Shown here one piece after another: positions 1 to 6,215 of a stretch of DNA of 8,112 nucleotides; position 1 is the first letter of the stretch, and each line of letters opens with the position of its first letter. A program made the position numbers and the translations under genes. Source of the DNA: Desulfovibrio sp. UBA6121. Lineage in GTDB: Bacteria > Desulfobacterota > Desulfovibrionia > Desulfovibrionales > Desulfovibrionaceae. The notes beneath the pieces were generated by a model that saw nothing but the letters and a program-made list of their open reading frames with translations, was not told the origin of the DNA and did not search any database. The DNA is taken from assembly GCA_002422505.1 (NCBI GenBank), contig DIVX01000065.1, positions 1-8,112 on the forward strand, given 5' to 3'.

Positions 1-1375
1 CGGCGAAGCCACGGCCCGCGTCGCCAGCGCGCGCGGCCTCGATGGCGGCATTGAGCGCCAGAAGGTTCGTCTGGTCGGCGATGTCGGAAATCACGTTCAT
101 CACCTGGCCGATGCCCTCGGCCTGCTTGCCCAGCTGGCCCATGTCCTGCTTGAGCGACAGGGACACGCTCTGCATGGTGCCGATGCCCGCCACCACCTGG
201 CCCACCACGGCGGAGCCCTCGCCCGCCATCTTGCGCGCGCTGTCCGTGGATTCTGCCGCCTGCGAGGCGTTGCGCGCCACCTCAAGCACGGTGGAGTTCA
301 TCTCCTCCATGGCCGTGGCGGTTTCGGCCACGCGGCTGGCCTGCACCTCGCTGCCCCGGCTGGACTGCTCCACCTGGGCGGAAAGTTCCTCGCTGGCGGA
401 GCTGATGACCTCCACCACCTTCTCCAGCTGGGTGGCGGCGGCGATCATGCCCTCGGCCTTGGCGCGCTCGGCCGCGGCCTTGGCCTGGTTGGCTTCCTCG
501 GTGGCCACCCCCGCCAAACGCGCCTGCTCCGCAGCCTGCACGCTCTTCTCGTCCGCCTCGGCGATCTTGGTCTTGAGAGCGGCCAGCATGGCTTCAATGC
601 TCTCCTTGAGGCGGCCCATCTCCGCCGTGAACACGCCGCTGATGCTGGCGTTCAGGTCGCCGCGCGCCACGGCCACGGCCAAATCAACAATGCGCCCCAA
701 GGGCCGGGTGATGGACAGCACTACGAACGCGGCGATGCCCACGCCCGCCACAAGCCCAACGAGGGCCGAGATGAAGAGCAGCCGCTCTGTCTCGGCCGAC
801 AAATTGGACAGATCCTCCATGTTGGTTGTCAGCATGACCTGGGTGGCGGTCTTGAGTTCATCCAGGCTGGTTTCTGCCCGGTGGATCTTGTCCTTTTCTT
901 TGGTGAGTATGGCGTTGGCTTCCAGGAAGTCCATGCCCTTGCCGGAGCGATCGTTCACCAGCTGGGCGGCCATGGCCATAACGGTGGAATCATAGGCCGC
1001 AAAGGATTCCAGGGCCGTATCCGGCAATTTGCGCGCAGCCTCGGGCAGGTCGCCGTCAGCCGAGGCTGCGGTGTTCAGATCCGCCAGGGCCTTGCGCGTT
1101 TCGGAGCTCAGCGTGCGCAGCTTGGTGTAATAGTCCTGCTGTTTGGCAGGATTGCCGATGTTCAGCAGCACGTCTTTCTCCGCCTTGCGGTACAGCTGCA
1201 AAAGATCGGAGCTTTGGTTCAGCACCGCAGACATCGGCATGTCCTTTTGCACCACCTCGTGCACGACCTGCTGCTGCTGGCGCATGTTTAGGATGGAGCC
1301 AAGGCCGGATACGGCGAAGATGAGCAGTACGACGGCGAAACCGCCAGCTATCTTTTTCTTTAAATCAAGAACCAT
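1..1375 (-). CDS. Methyl-accepting chemotaxis protein, 3' end beyond the window
   Basis: This is a transmembrane chemoreceptor that would signal through CheW/CheA to the flagellar motor. The reverse-strand reading frame begins MVLDLKKKIAGG, with AAGGAG six bases before the ATG, which fixes the start. In order it shows a first membrane helix (about residues 9-28), a periplasmic region of about 170 residues rich in polar helices and resembling a four-helix-bundle MCP sensor, and a second membrane helix (about 199-222). A HAMP segment starting TRPLGRIV follows (about 223-275), then a long Ala/Glu-rich helical stretch. The conserved signalling hairpin tip follows (IADQTNLLALNAA, then EAARAG and GRGFA). 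The frame runs off the left edge just after GRGFA, so the descending signalling helices and any methylation or CheR-docking tail cannot be seen. The ligand is unknown. High GC matches the neighbouring core genes. The family assignment is secure from the hairpin tip. Confidence 0.96.
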   Translation of the reverse strand, partial: MVLDLKKKIAGGFAVVLLIFAVSGLGSILNMRQQQQVVHEVVQKDMPMSAVLNQSSDLLQLYRKAEKDVLLNIGNPAKQQDYYTKLRTLSSETRKALADLNTAASADGDLPEAARKLPDTALESFAAYDSTVMAMAAQLVNDRSGKGMDFLEANAILTKEKDKIHRAETSLDELKTATQVMLTTNMEDLSNLSAETERLLFISALVGLVAGVGIAAFVVLSITRPLGRIVDLAVAVARGDLNASISGVFTAEMGRLKESIEAMLAALKTKIAEADEKSVQAAEQARLAGVATEEANQAKAAAERAKAEGMIAAATQLEKVVEVISSASEELSAQVEQSSRGSEVQASRVAETATAMEEMNSTVLEVARNASQAAESTDSARKMAGEGSAVVGQVVAGIGTMQSVSLSLKQDMGQLGKQAEGIGQVMNVISDIADQTNLLALNAAIEAARAGDAGRGFA

Positions 1376-1525
1376 AAGGGTCTCCTTCGCGACGAGGAAA
1401 AGAACGATTACTTATTTTTGTCGCTTTTTCCTAAATTTGTGTCAATGCTTTTGAAGTACATTCACAAATAGCGCAATACGTAATCATACCCATGCGGAAT
1501 GGCAGGATTACGCCGCGGGCACACG

Positions 1526-1554
1526 TTGTCATGCCTGCGCAAACCGGGCATAAA
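1526..1554 (+). promoter_or_regulatory. Putative sigma-70-type promoter giving a leaderless radA transcript
   Basis: TTGTCA at 1526-1531 and CATAAA at 1549-1554 are separated by exactly 17 bases. Standard spacing would put transcription start at 1561, which is the A of the RadA start codon. No Shine-Dalgarno sequence is visible before that ATG, which fits leaderless initiation. Each box matches the consensus only partly (5 of 6 and 4 of 6), so this is inference. Confidence 0.35.
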
Positions 1555-1560
1555 GCGCGC

Positions 1561-2928
1561 ATGGCGAAACAGCGCGAAGAATACCAATGCTCGGCCTGCG
1601 GGGGCAAAAGCCCGCGCTGGACCGGGCAATGCACGGCCTGCGGCGAGTGGAACACCATGCAGGCCGTGGCGGCGGCGGCGTCTTTGGGCGGCTGGAGCGC
1701 GCGCGGTACGGGCAAGCGCCCGGCCAGCCTGTGCGCGCCGGAGGCCCTGGAAGACCTGGGCGGCGACGCCGTTCGCGCCCGGCCCACGGGCATTCCCGCC
1801 CTGGACGGTCTGCTTGGCGCGGGCCTGGTGCCCGGCGCGGCGCTGCTTCTTGGCGGCGAGCCCGGCGTGGGCAAAAGCACGCTTCTGCTGCAACTGGCCG
1901 CCAGCCAGGCCAGCCTGGGCAAGAAGGGCAAGGCCGCCGGGCGCACGGTCTATATCTCCGGCGAGGAATCCCTGGCGCAGATTCGCGGCCGCGCCGAACG
2001 CCTGGACCTGCTTGGTCCCGGGTTGCTGGCGCTGGCCACCAACAACGCCGATGAAGCCTTGGACGTGGTGGCGGGCCTGGGCCAAGAGCCCGGGCTGATC
2101 ATTGTGGACAGTGTGCAGACTTTGGCCAGCCCCCGCGCCGAGGGCATTCCCGGCAGCGTAAGCCAGGTGCGCGCCGTCTCCGGCGAGCTGGTGGAGGCGG
2201 TCAAACGCTCCCAGGCCACCCTGGTGCTGGTGGGCCACGTGACCAAGGACGGCCAGATCGCCGGGCCCAAGCTCTTGGAGCACATGGTGGATACGGTGCT
2301 CTACCTGGAAGGCGACCGGCGCGATTACTCCCGCGTGCTGCGCGTGCTTAAAAACCGCTTCGGCCCCTCGGACGAACTGCTTGTGTTCACCATGGAGGAG
2401 CGCGGCCTTTCCGTGGTGGACGACCCTTCGACCTTCTTTCTTGGCGCGCGCGACGCCAGCCTTTCCGGCGCGGCGGTCTCCGTGGCCATGGACGGCCGCC
2501 GTCCCTTTGCGGTGGAGATCCAGGCCCTGGCCACCAAGAGCTTCCTGTCCATTCCGCGCCGGGCGGCGCTGGGCTTCGACGCCAACCGCCTGCACCTGCT
2601 TCTGGCCGTGCTGGAAAAGCGCCTCAAGCTGCCCCTGGGGCAGTTCGACATTTACGTGAAGCAAGGCGGAGGCTTGGCCCTGCGCGACCCCGGCCTGGAC
2701 CTGGGTCTTGCCGCCGCCGTGCTTTCCTCGTACTACGACGCGCCCCTGCCGGAGGGCGCGGCCTTCTGGGGCGAGCTGGACCTGAACGGCCACGTGCGGC
2801 CCGTTTCCGGGCACGAGACGCGGCTTAAGCAGGCCTCGCGCCTGGGCTACCGCCCGCTGTTGCACTCCGGCACCTGCAAAACTCTGGATGACGTGCGCTT
2901 GGCCCTGTTCGGCAAGGCGCAAGGCTAG
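1561..2928 (+). CDS. radA: DNA repair protein RadA (Lon-like C-terminus)
   Basis: RadA is a RecA-like DNA-dependent ATPase that helps process recombination intermediates and promotes branch migration. The 455-residue product is close to the usual family length (about 460). It has an N-terminal zinc finger (C10-x2-C13 and C24-x2-C27), Walker A GEPGVGKS at 99-106 and a Walker B strand ending at D183 (LIIVD). The RadA-specific KNRFG motif is at 264-268, and a C-terminal Lon-protease-like domain includes DPGLDLGLAAAV. The frame is open back to an ATG at 1492, but RadA proteins normally begin MAK just before the zinc finger. I therefore chose 1561; the longer start would add 23 unconserved residues. 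Neither start has a good ribosome-binding site. The gene is 21 nt upstream of fabD, probably in the same operon. The identification is firm; only the start is debatable. Confidence 0.97.
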   Translation: MAKQREEYQCSACGGKSPRWTGQCTACGEWNTMQAVAAAASLGGWSARGTGKRPASLCAPEALEDLGGDAVRARPTGIPALDGLLGAGLVPGAALLLGGEPGVGKSTLLLQLAASQASLGKKGKAAGRTVYISGEESLAQIRGRAERLDLLGPGLLALATNNADEALDVVAGLGQEPGLIIVDSVQTLASPRAEGIPGSVSQVRAVSGELVEAVKRSQATLVLVGHVTKDGQIAGPKLLEHMVDTVLYLEGDRRDYSRVLRVLKNRFGPSDELLVFTMEERGLSVVDDPSTFFLGARDASLSGAAVSVAMDGRRPFAVEIQALATKSFLSIPRRAALGFDANRLHLLLAVLEKRLKLPLGQFDIYVKQGGGLALRDPGLDLGLAAAVLSSYYDAPLPEGAAFWGELDLNGHVRPVSGHETRLKQASRLGYRPLLHSGTCKTLDDVRLALFGKAQG

Positions 2929-2949
2929 ACCCAAGCACAAGGAGACGTA

Positions 2950-3918
2950 ATGCTGCCCACCGCTTTGCTTTTTCCCGGCCAGGGCTCGCAAGAGCTGAAC
3001 ATGGGCCGCGATGTGGCCGAGGCCCAGTCGAGCGCCAGGGATCTGTGGCTGCTGGCCGAGAAGCACTCCGGCCTCAAGCTGCGCGAAATCTACTGGACCT
3101 CCGCCGAATCCGGGGCCGAGGCCACCCCGCCCGCAGAGATGAGCGACACCCGCGCCCTGCAGCCCGCTCTCACCGTGGTCAACGTGAGCCTGTGGCTGGC
3201 CCTCAAGGACAAGGCCGCAGGCCTGCAAATCATCGGCGCCGCAGGACACAGCCTGGGCGAGTTCTCTGCCCTGGCCGCCGCTGGCGTGCTGGGCGTGGAG
3301 GAAGTCGTCAAGGCCGTGTGCGAGCGCGGCAAGCTCATGGCCAACGCTGGCCCGGCAGAGGGCGCCACGGGCCACGGCATGGCCGCCGTGGTCAAGCTGC
3401 CCCTGGCCACCGTGGAGCAGATTGTGGACAAGGCCGCCAAGCAAAGCGGCGCGTTTTTGCGCATTGCCAACCACAATTCCCCGGCGCAGTTCGTCATCTC
3501 CGGCGAGCGGCCCGCTTTGGACGCCGCAAGCGCGCTGGTGAAGGAGGCCAAGGGCCGCGCCGTGCCCCTGGCCGTAAGCGGCGCGTTCCACAGCCCGCTG
3601 ATGAGCGAGCCCGCCAACGCCTTCGCCAAGGTGCTGGAGGGCCTGCGCTGGCAGCCCGCCGCCTTCCCGGTGTGCATGAACGTTACTGGCCAGTTGGAGC
3701 GCGATCCCGGCGTGCTGAAGGCCATGCTCACCGCGCAGATGACGTCCTCGGTCTTGTGGACCGTGACCATGCAGAGCCTGTACGCCGCCGGTGCGCGCCG
3801 CTTTGTGGAGCTGGGCCCCAAGAACGTGCTCTCCAAGCTGGTCTCGCAGAATCTGGAAGGCGTCGAGGACGCCATTGCCCAGAGCGCGGGCGGCCTCGAC
3901 GCCCTCATGGCTCTGTAA
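2950..3918 (+). CDS. fabD: Malonyl-CoA:acyl carrier protein transacylase
   Basis: FabD transfers malonyl from CoA to acyl carrier protein, supplying the extender unit for type II fatty acid synthesis in the cytoplasm. The 322-residue product fits the family (about 310). It shows the N-terminal FPGQGSQ motif (8-14), the nucleophile elbow GHSLGE with catalytic Ser101, and Arg126 in the CERGKLM segment, which matches the malonyl-carboxylate-binding arginine. Catalytic His214 lies in GAFHSP, and VELGPKNVLSKL follows near the C-terminus. The start is fixed by AAGGAG at 2939-2944, five bases before the ATG. The gene follows radA by 21 nt and is probably co-transcribed with it. No other fab genes are visible, so it is separated from a classical fab cluster, at least on the downstream side. 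A strong hairpin lies just after the stop. Confidence 0.97.
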   Translation: MLPTALLFPGQGSQELNMGRDVAEAQSSARDLWLLAEKHSGLKLREIYWTSAESGAEATPPAEMSDTRALQPALTVVNVSLWLALKDKAAGLQIIGAAGHSLGEFSALAAAGVLGVEEVVKAVCERGKLMANAGPAEGATGHGMAAVVKLPLATVEQIVDKAAKQSGAFLRIANHNSPAQFVISGERPALDAASALVKEAKGRAVPLAVSGAFHSPLMSEPANAFAKVLEGLRWQPAAFPVCMNVTGQLERDPGVLKAMLTAQMTSSVLWTVTMQSLYAAGARRFVELGPKNVLSKLVSQNLEGVEDAIAQSAGGLDALMAL

Positions 3919-3942
3919 AACGCCGGGAAAAAGACGAGCCAG

Positions 3943-3978
3943 ACGGCCCGGCTGCCCTTATGCGGGTGGCCGGGCCGT
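3943..3978. terminator. GC-rich hairpin between convergent fabD and the beta-lactamase gene
   Basis: A perfect 10-bp inverted repeat, ACGGCCCGGC (3943-3952) and GCCGGGCCGT (3969-3978), encloses a 16-base loop that can add a CCC/GGG pair. On the plus strand the following bases (TTGTGCGTTC) are only moderately T-rich. On the minus strand a run TCTTTTT appears about nine bases past the hairpin. Its position in the gap between two convergent stop codons supports a bidirectional terminator, although the U-tracts are weak. Confidence 0.7.
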
Positions 3979-4013
3979 TGTGCGTTCAGGAAACGCCGCT
4001 TGTCTTGGCGGGG

Positions 4014-4883
4014 TCATTTCGCAGGCAGAACGCCGAGTCTGGCCAGGAGTTCGCGGGTCAGGTTTAGGCGCAGGCGCAAAAGATTCATGGCGGGCGAAGG
4101 CCCAGCGGCTGGCCGGGCCGCGCCGGGCGTGTCTGCCTCGCGGATATTCAGGGCAAAGGCGTACGGAACGCCCGCCCGCTCCACCCAGCCCACCACCCAG
4201 GCCACTGGCCGCGTGTCGCCGGGATCGTCGCCAGCGCCCGGCCGCAGAGCCATGCCCGTCTTGGCGTACAGCGCCCAGTCTCCCTGCGCGCCGCTGCCCT
4301 TGTCCAGCAGCATCATCTGCCGCAGCAGCCCCAGCGACCGCGTCGAGAACGGCGCATCGCCGCGCGCCAGCCGGTCAAGAAAACGCACCTGCTGCTCCGC
4401 GCTGATGCGCAGGCCTCCGTCGAGCCAGAACATATCCGAGCCGCTGGCGTCCGCGTTGCCGTAGGCGAGTGCGCGCATGGCCGCGCCCAGGCGGTCGCGT
4501 CCGTTCCTTTTGCCCAACTCCACAAAGTACCACACGGCCGAGGCGCGGAAGGCCTGCTCCAGGGTCAGATCGGCGTTCCAGGCCGGAATGTCGCGCGTCA
4601 CGCCGTCCCAGGGCAGCAAGAAATCCGTGTCTGGGGCGACCCCGTTTTCCAGCGCCACCAGGGCGTTGACGATCTTGAAGGTGGAGGCGGGGCGATAGGG
4701 CGTGGCCGTGCGCGCGGGGTTCACGCGCAGGGTGTGCGCGCCCTGCTTGAGCACGAAGCAGCCGTCGAAACCATGTGCGCTGAAAACCGACTCCAACTCC
4801 AGAGGAGTGGAATTTGCGGAAAGGCCCAGCGTGGGGAAAAACAGGACGAAAATGAGAAAGGCGATTCCTGGGGAATGTTTCAT
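4014..4883 (-). CDS. bla: Class D (OXA-type) beta-lactamase, secreted
   Basis: This is a serine beta-lactamase expected to hydrolyse penicillin-type antibiotics in the periplasm. The 289-residue precursor has a clear signal peptide (residues 1-23, cleavage probably after GLSA). All class D signatures are present: the active-site STFK (Ser67 with Lys70, the lysine that is carboxylated in the family), SAV at 115-117, YGN at 141-143, FWLDGG with the conserved Trp153, and KTG at 208-210 followed by the VVGWVE strand. It is a stand-alone enzyme, without the membrane metalloprotease part of BlaR/MecR sensors, whose sensor domain is related to class D. Its high GC matches the core genes and no mobile element adjoins it, so it looks like a resident chromosomal gene. 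No Shine-Dalgarno is visible before the ATG; see the promoter at 4890-4918. The class is secure; the substrate range cannot be read from sequence. Confidence 0.94.
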   Translation of the reverse strand: MKHSPGIAFLIFVLFFPTLGLSANSTPLELESVFSAHGFDGCFVLKQGAHTLRVNPARTATPYRPASTFKIVNALVALENGVAPDTDFLLPWDGVTRDIPAWNADLTLEQAFRASAVWYFVELGKRNGRDRLGAAMRALAYGNADASGSDMFWLDGGLRISAEQQVRFLDRLARGDAPFSTRSLGLLRQMMLLDKGSGAQGDWALYAKTGMALRPGAGDDPGDTRPVAWVVGWVERAGVPYAFALNIREADTPGAARPAAGPSPAMNLLRLRLNLTRELLARLGVLPAK

Positions 4884-4889
4884 ACAATG

Positions 4890-4918
4890 AATTTAGACGA
4901 TGAACGCCAGCGGGGCAA
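4890..4918 (-). promoter_or_regulatory. Putative promoter of the beta-lactamase gene, leaderless arrangement
   Basis: Read on the minus strand, TTGCCC (4918-4913) and TAAATT (4895-4890) lie 17 bases apart. The predicted start point is base 4883, the A of the beta-lactamase ATG. The two boxes each match consensus at 4 of 6 positions. The absence of any ribosome-binding site in the seven bases before the ATG fits, but does not prove, a leaderless message. Confidence 0.3.
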
Positions 4919-4987
4919 GGGGGGCAAGGCAGCCCGAAGGCCCTGTGCAACGGTAAGCAGATGCGTAACAGCCACGCTGGGGATGTG

Positions 4988-5016
4988 TTGACACTCACCT
5001 GAAAACATTGTACTTT
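4988..5016 (+). promoter_or_regulatory. Putative promoter for the small phage-like ORF
   Basis: A perfect TTGACA at 4988-4993 is followed after 17 bases by TACTTT at 5011-5016. The -35 is ideal and the -10 is poor (3 of 6). It lies in locally AT-rich DNA about 40 bases before the ATG at 5054, so the expected start point is near 5023, inside the palindrome at 5015-5027. Confidence 0.35.
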
Positions 5017-5027
5017 TGTATTACAAA
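5015..5027. promoter_or_regulatory. 13-bp palindrome at the predicted transcription start, possible operator
   Basis: TTTGTATTACAAA is a perfect inverted repeat around a single central T. It overlaps the end of the proposed -10 box and the expected start point of the promoter at 4988-5016, where a repressor dimer would block transcription. No regulator gene is adjacent, and short AT-rich palindromes also occur by chance. Confidence 0.25.
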
Positions 5028-5053
5028 TCGCAATTCTGCCGGGGTGTTTGTCA

Positions 5054-5314
5054 ATGCAGATCTATGCACTTTTCGATGAAAACGGGATCCCGAAGGGCTT
5101 TTACACACCGGTTATCCACGCCGATATTCCTGCTGGCGCGGTGCGAATTTCTGTGGAAGATTGGCACGAATTCATAACGAATATGGATCGGAGGCGCTGG
5201 GATGGGGAGAAGGTTGTGGAATACATCCCGGCGGATCGCCTTAAAACCGATACCCGGACGCTTGTTGGCCGCTTGCCGAGGGTGCTGCTGAGGAAAGCGA
5301 AAAAGAGCTTGTAA
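5054..5314 (+). CDS. Small phage tail-fibre/tail-assembly-like protein, probable prophage remnant
   Basis: The 86-residue product begins MQIYALFDENGIPKGFY, continues with a VIHADIPAGAVRISVEDWHEF segment and then RRRWDGEKVVEY. From memory this layout ("DENG-PKGFY", "IPAGAV-I", then "W-EFI" and a "DG-KVVEY" strand) is that of the N-terminal region of small proteins next to phage tail fibres. That is pattern recognition, not a database result. The tail (about residues 62-86) is basic and unlike what precedes it, as expected after a frameshift. I chose ATG 5054 over an in-frame TTG at 5048 because GGGGTG at 5041-5046 is better spaced for it. There is no signal peptide or membrane segment. No other phage gene is visible, so it is probably an orphan remnant. 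Confidence 0.5.
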   Translation: MQIYALFDENGIPKGFYTPVIHADIPAGAVRISVEDWHEFITNMDRRRWDGEKVVEYIPADRLKTDTRTLVGRLPRVLLRKAKKSL

Positions 5315-5642
5315 ATAAGCATATTGAAACGCAAGAAGGCGGCCTGCTTTCCCCCGGTATTGCCTGGCGCTCAACGCGGTTTCGGCTCACGAGGAAGCGG
5401 CCATGTCTTTAAATGTTGTAATCTACTGTAATTAATAATGAAATTTTAACGCCTCATCGTGTCCACACTTTTCAACATCCCTTGCTCTTCGCCAAGCATA
5501 GAGCGCGAAGGGCAAACGGCCTGCCTTTTTGCTGTGGGCGCAGGGGGGAGCAGGGGCGTTTTCCGCATTTTTGATGCAGTCAGCGCCCGGCACCTGAACT
5601 TTTCGTCATTTTCCAGGAACGATTTTTCGCGGAGCCTGGGCG
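5315..5642. other. 328-base stretch without a convincing gene
   Basis: Neither strand shows a well-supported gene here. The first part (to about 5412) can be read in a frame offset from the preceding small ORF (open 5245-5412, containing EGAAEESEKELVNKH). The segment around 5410-5455 is AT-rich, and a hairpin lies at 5482-5515. A GTG-initiated frame crossing 5459-5803 on the plus strand lacks a ribosome-binding site and runs antisense through the 5643-6023 gene, so I did not call it. Confidence 0.5.
5482..5515. repeat. Imperfect inverted repeat, 11-bp stem
   Basis: TTGCTCTTCGC (5482-5492) pairs with GCGAAGGGCAA (5505-5515) across a 12-base loop, with one G-U pair. On the plus strand CTTTTTG follows only after about ten more bases, so it is a poor intrinsic terminator. 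It could mark the 3' end of transcription from the phage-like ORF or be a remnant structure. Confidence 0.4.
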
Positions 5643-6023
5643 CTAGTACTTGCGGTCTGGCCGGGGGAATATCTTGGCCTCGGCCCGAATCGTGTGCCTG
5701 CCCAGGTGGTTCAGCCTGTTCACTGCGTCCACAGCCTGCCTGCGCAGGATGTCCAGCAGGTCCGAGCCTTGCAGGAACCCGGCGTAGTCCTTGTTCGCGG
5801 TGATGCCGGGGCCGAGGACGAAGCCGTCCGGCGCTGCCGGGTCCACGCGCACGTCGCCTTCGTCCAGCACCACTTCCGCGCCGGTGATGCGGCTCAGCAG
5901 CTCGCGCAGGAACTCGGCATAGGCGTTCTGCACGTCCAACGCGCTCTCGGCGCTGTTCACCCGCTGGCGCAGCGCGCCATCCAGGTCGTTCTCGTGCTTG
6001 GTAAGCGATGAGGTGTTGGTCAT
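5643..6023 (-). CDS. Conserved-looking hypothetical protein, 126 aa
   Basis: I do not recognise this protein. It starts MTNTSSLTKHENDLDGALRQ with GGAGG five bases before the ATG, a convincing translation start. Codon use is GC-rich, like the resident genes. There is no signal peptide or membrane segment, so it should be cytoplasmic. The N-terminal half (about 15-50) looks helical and polar. The middle has an acidic DEGDVRVDPAAPDG stretch and then GPGITANKDYAGF, and the C-terminal third (about 85-126) is helical and ends in a basic RAEAKIFPRPDRKY. No catalytic motif is apparent. It diverges from the diadenylate-cyclase-like gene at 6216 across 192 bases containing two palindromes. A shared regulator or functional link is possible, but the base composition of the two genes differs strongly. 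Confidence 0.75.
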   Translation of the reverse strand: MTNTSSLTKHENDLDGALRQRVNSAESALDVQNAYAEFLRELLSRITGAEVVLDEGDVRVDPAAPDGFVLGPGITANKDYAGFLQGSDLLDILRRQAVDAVNRLNHLGRHTIRAEAKIFPRPDRKY

Positions 6024-6111
6024 GGGGGCCTCCAGGGTGGTTGCAAGGGGGGAGAGATCTCATGCCTATGTCATCACCCCTTTGGCGCACGATGTAAAGA
6101 GGTCGGAAAGG

Positions 6112-6123
6112 ATGGCGCGCCAT
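6112..6123. promoter_or_regulatory. 12-bp perfect palindrome in a divergent intergenic region
   Basis: ATGGCGCGCCAT is a perfect even palindrome lying between the divergent genes at 5643-6023 and 6216-7940. It may bind a regulator dimer. Being GC-rich in GC-rich DNA, it could also arise by chance. Confidence 0.25.
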
Positions 6124-6137
6124 TGGGCTGCAGGGTA

Positions 6138-6150
6138 TGCCTAGTAGGCA
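6138..6150. promoter_or_regulatory. 13-bp perfect palindrome upstream of the DAC-like gene, possible operator
   Basis: TGCCTAGTAGGCA is a perfect inverted repeat around a central G, centred 72 bases before the ATG at 6216. A related CCTAGG lies at 6161-6166, and the half-site ATGCCTA also occurs at 6062-6068, toward the divergent gene. The position suits an operator for the DAC-like gene, but I cannot identify a confident promoter there to test this against. Confidence 0.35.
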
Positions 6151-6215
6151 ACAGCTCTCACCTAGGGTAGCAATAAGTGTCTTTCTATTGCTATTTCACC
6201 AAAGGAGAAGATGTC

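Noticed and set aside
42..995. A 317-codon plus-strand frame over the chemoreceptor
   Set aside because: It is antisense to an unmistakable MCP signalling domain; its Ser/Ala/Met-rich translation is the mirror of MCP codons.
1440..1445. Perfect TTGACA on the minus strand upstream of the MCP
   Set aside because: No acceptable -10 box lies 16-18 bases downstream (the sequence there reads GACAAA), so I could not support a promoter.
1462..3591. A 709-codon open frame on the minus strand opposite radA and fabD
   Set aside because: It is a long antisense shadow typical of high-GC coding DNA: repetitive Gly/Ala/Gln/His composition, no domain motif, and it lies over two securely identified genes.
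5417..5432. TGTAAT repeated at 5417-5422 and 5427-5432, ten bases apart
   Set aside because: It is too short and lies in AT-rich DNA; one-helical-turn spacing is suggestive, but no promoter or gene follows.
5459..5803. GTG-initiated plus-strand ORF of 114 codons
   Set aside because: It has no ribosome-binding site, and its second half is antisense to the better-supported gene at 5643-6023.
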